The translations under genes were made by a program, and so were the position numbers. A stretch of 21,803 nt of DNA, taken from positions 1-21,803 of IMG/VR virus record IMGVR_UViG_3300006921_000188. One strand, written 5' to 3'. Source of the stretch: a virus. Positions 21,507 to 21,803 of the stretch are shown piece by piece (the first letter of the stretch is position 1; every line of letters begins with the position of its first letter). Below the pieces are notes generated by a model that saw only the letters and a list, made by a program, of their open reading frames with translations, was not told where the DNA came from and ran no database searches.

Positions 21507-21803
21507 TGTAATTTCTCCTGCATCTTTTGTTTAATATCAAGCCAAATCTCAGGATTGTTCTGTGCAAGCACTTCCTGAACAATTTGCATCTGTGCAACAA
21601 TAATTGTATCTTGTCGCTTGTGAATAAGTTTACCCTTAAACTCCATGAGATACTTCAAAGATTCTCTAATTTCTCTTGCTAACTTAGTTAGTGCATCAAT
21701 CATCTTAGGGTCGAGGTCATTACCTAATTCGTTAAAGACCTGCTCTAATCGTGTATCTAACTTAGCAACATTGTTTGATAGCAAATCAACTTCATTTACT
21801 TCC
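21503..21803 (-). CDS. Helical protein, 5' end outside the window
   Basis: The frame is open to the right edge (upstream codons read E-V-N-E-V-D) without a stop, so the true start probably lies beyond the window; a TTG at 21784 is possible but has no good ribosome-binding site. The visible 99 or so residues are largely helical and amphipathic (AKLDTRLEQVFNELGNDLD, DIKQKMQEKLQ). It is the first gene of this operon segment seen here. Function unknown. Confidence 0.65.
   Translation of the reverse strand, partial: EVNEVDLLSNNVAKLDTRLEQVFNELGNDLDPKMIDALTKLAREIRESLKYLMEFKGKLIHKRQDTIIVAQMQIVQEVLAQNNPEIWLDIKQKMQEKLQ

Noticed and set aside
1-21803. tRNA genes, CRISPR arrays, insertion sequences, integrase or attachment sites
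   Set aside because: None was recognised by reading both strands; dense coding leaves almost no room for them.

Overview
The window is a block of one tailed double-stranded DNA virus (Caudoviricetes-like, HK97-fold capsid), or an integrated copy of one. Every supportable gene lies on the minus strand and is read from position 21803 down to 1. Recognisable anchors are a large terminase (TerL), a portal protein, a prohead protease fused to a scaffold, and a major capsid protein cut by the left edge. No tail, lysis, replication or integration gene is visible. The host is probably an archaeon, and the style recalls uncultured marine archaeal viruses. The hints are ribosome-binding sites of the GGTGAT type, an ATP-dependent DNA ligase inside the head module, a LAGLIDADG protein with a winged-helix region, and one TATA-like box. 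None of these is proof.

Layout in order of transcription. (1) 21803-18567: four small proteins, then a 696-aa protein of unknown function; one small protein has an EF-hand loop. (2) 18565-13844: an 832-aa unknown, a 258-aa protein with a weak GNAT look, and 275- and 203-aa unknowns. (3) 13844-12414 TerL; 12402-11038 a wHTH/LAGLIDADG protein; 11048-10189 two small basic cysteine-containing proteins; 10192-10061 a 43-aa Cys-rich microprotein with a TTG start. (4) 10042-8411 a portal with two inserted zinc ribbons, followed by small head-associated candidates and a 614-aa coiled-coil protein down to 5747. (5) 5745-2149 small proteins and an ATP-dependent DNA ligase split by a frameshift. (6) 2105-1 protease-scaffold and major capsid protein. 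Genes are packed with gaps of about 1-11 nt or with overlaps. The only larger intergenic spaces are about 43 nt (2106-2148) and 18 nt (10043-10060), so no stretch above 300 bases lacks a gene.

The most interesting signal is a short tryptophan motif, roughly W-x-x-[I/L/V]-[I/L/H/K]-[K/R]. Ribosome-binding-site logic puts it at the exact N-terminus of at least seven otherwise unrelated proteins (MTWKEEIIK, MSWENIIK, MTWFHIIK, MTWRKIIK, MEEWKIILK, MWQEVLIRK, MWFEQLKKK). An eighth protein starts MTW. A related peptide, MDWSQIHKM, lies near the extreme C-terminus of both the protease-scaffold and a 78-aa coiled-coil protein. Its two DNA copies differ at only two bases, both synonymous. By analogy with the N-terminal capsid-targeting sequence of phage T4 internal proteins, I infer a head-assembly address-tag system: tagged scaffolds and tagged cargo recruited to the prohead. 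This is a hypothesis.

A second strong signal is an in-frame internal start (ATG at 1568, preceded by GAGGCG) inside the protease gene. Base composition changes near it from AT-rich to the higher-GC style of the capsid gene. This suggests that the scaffold is also made separately at a high level.
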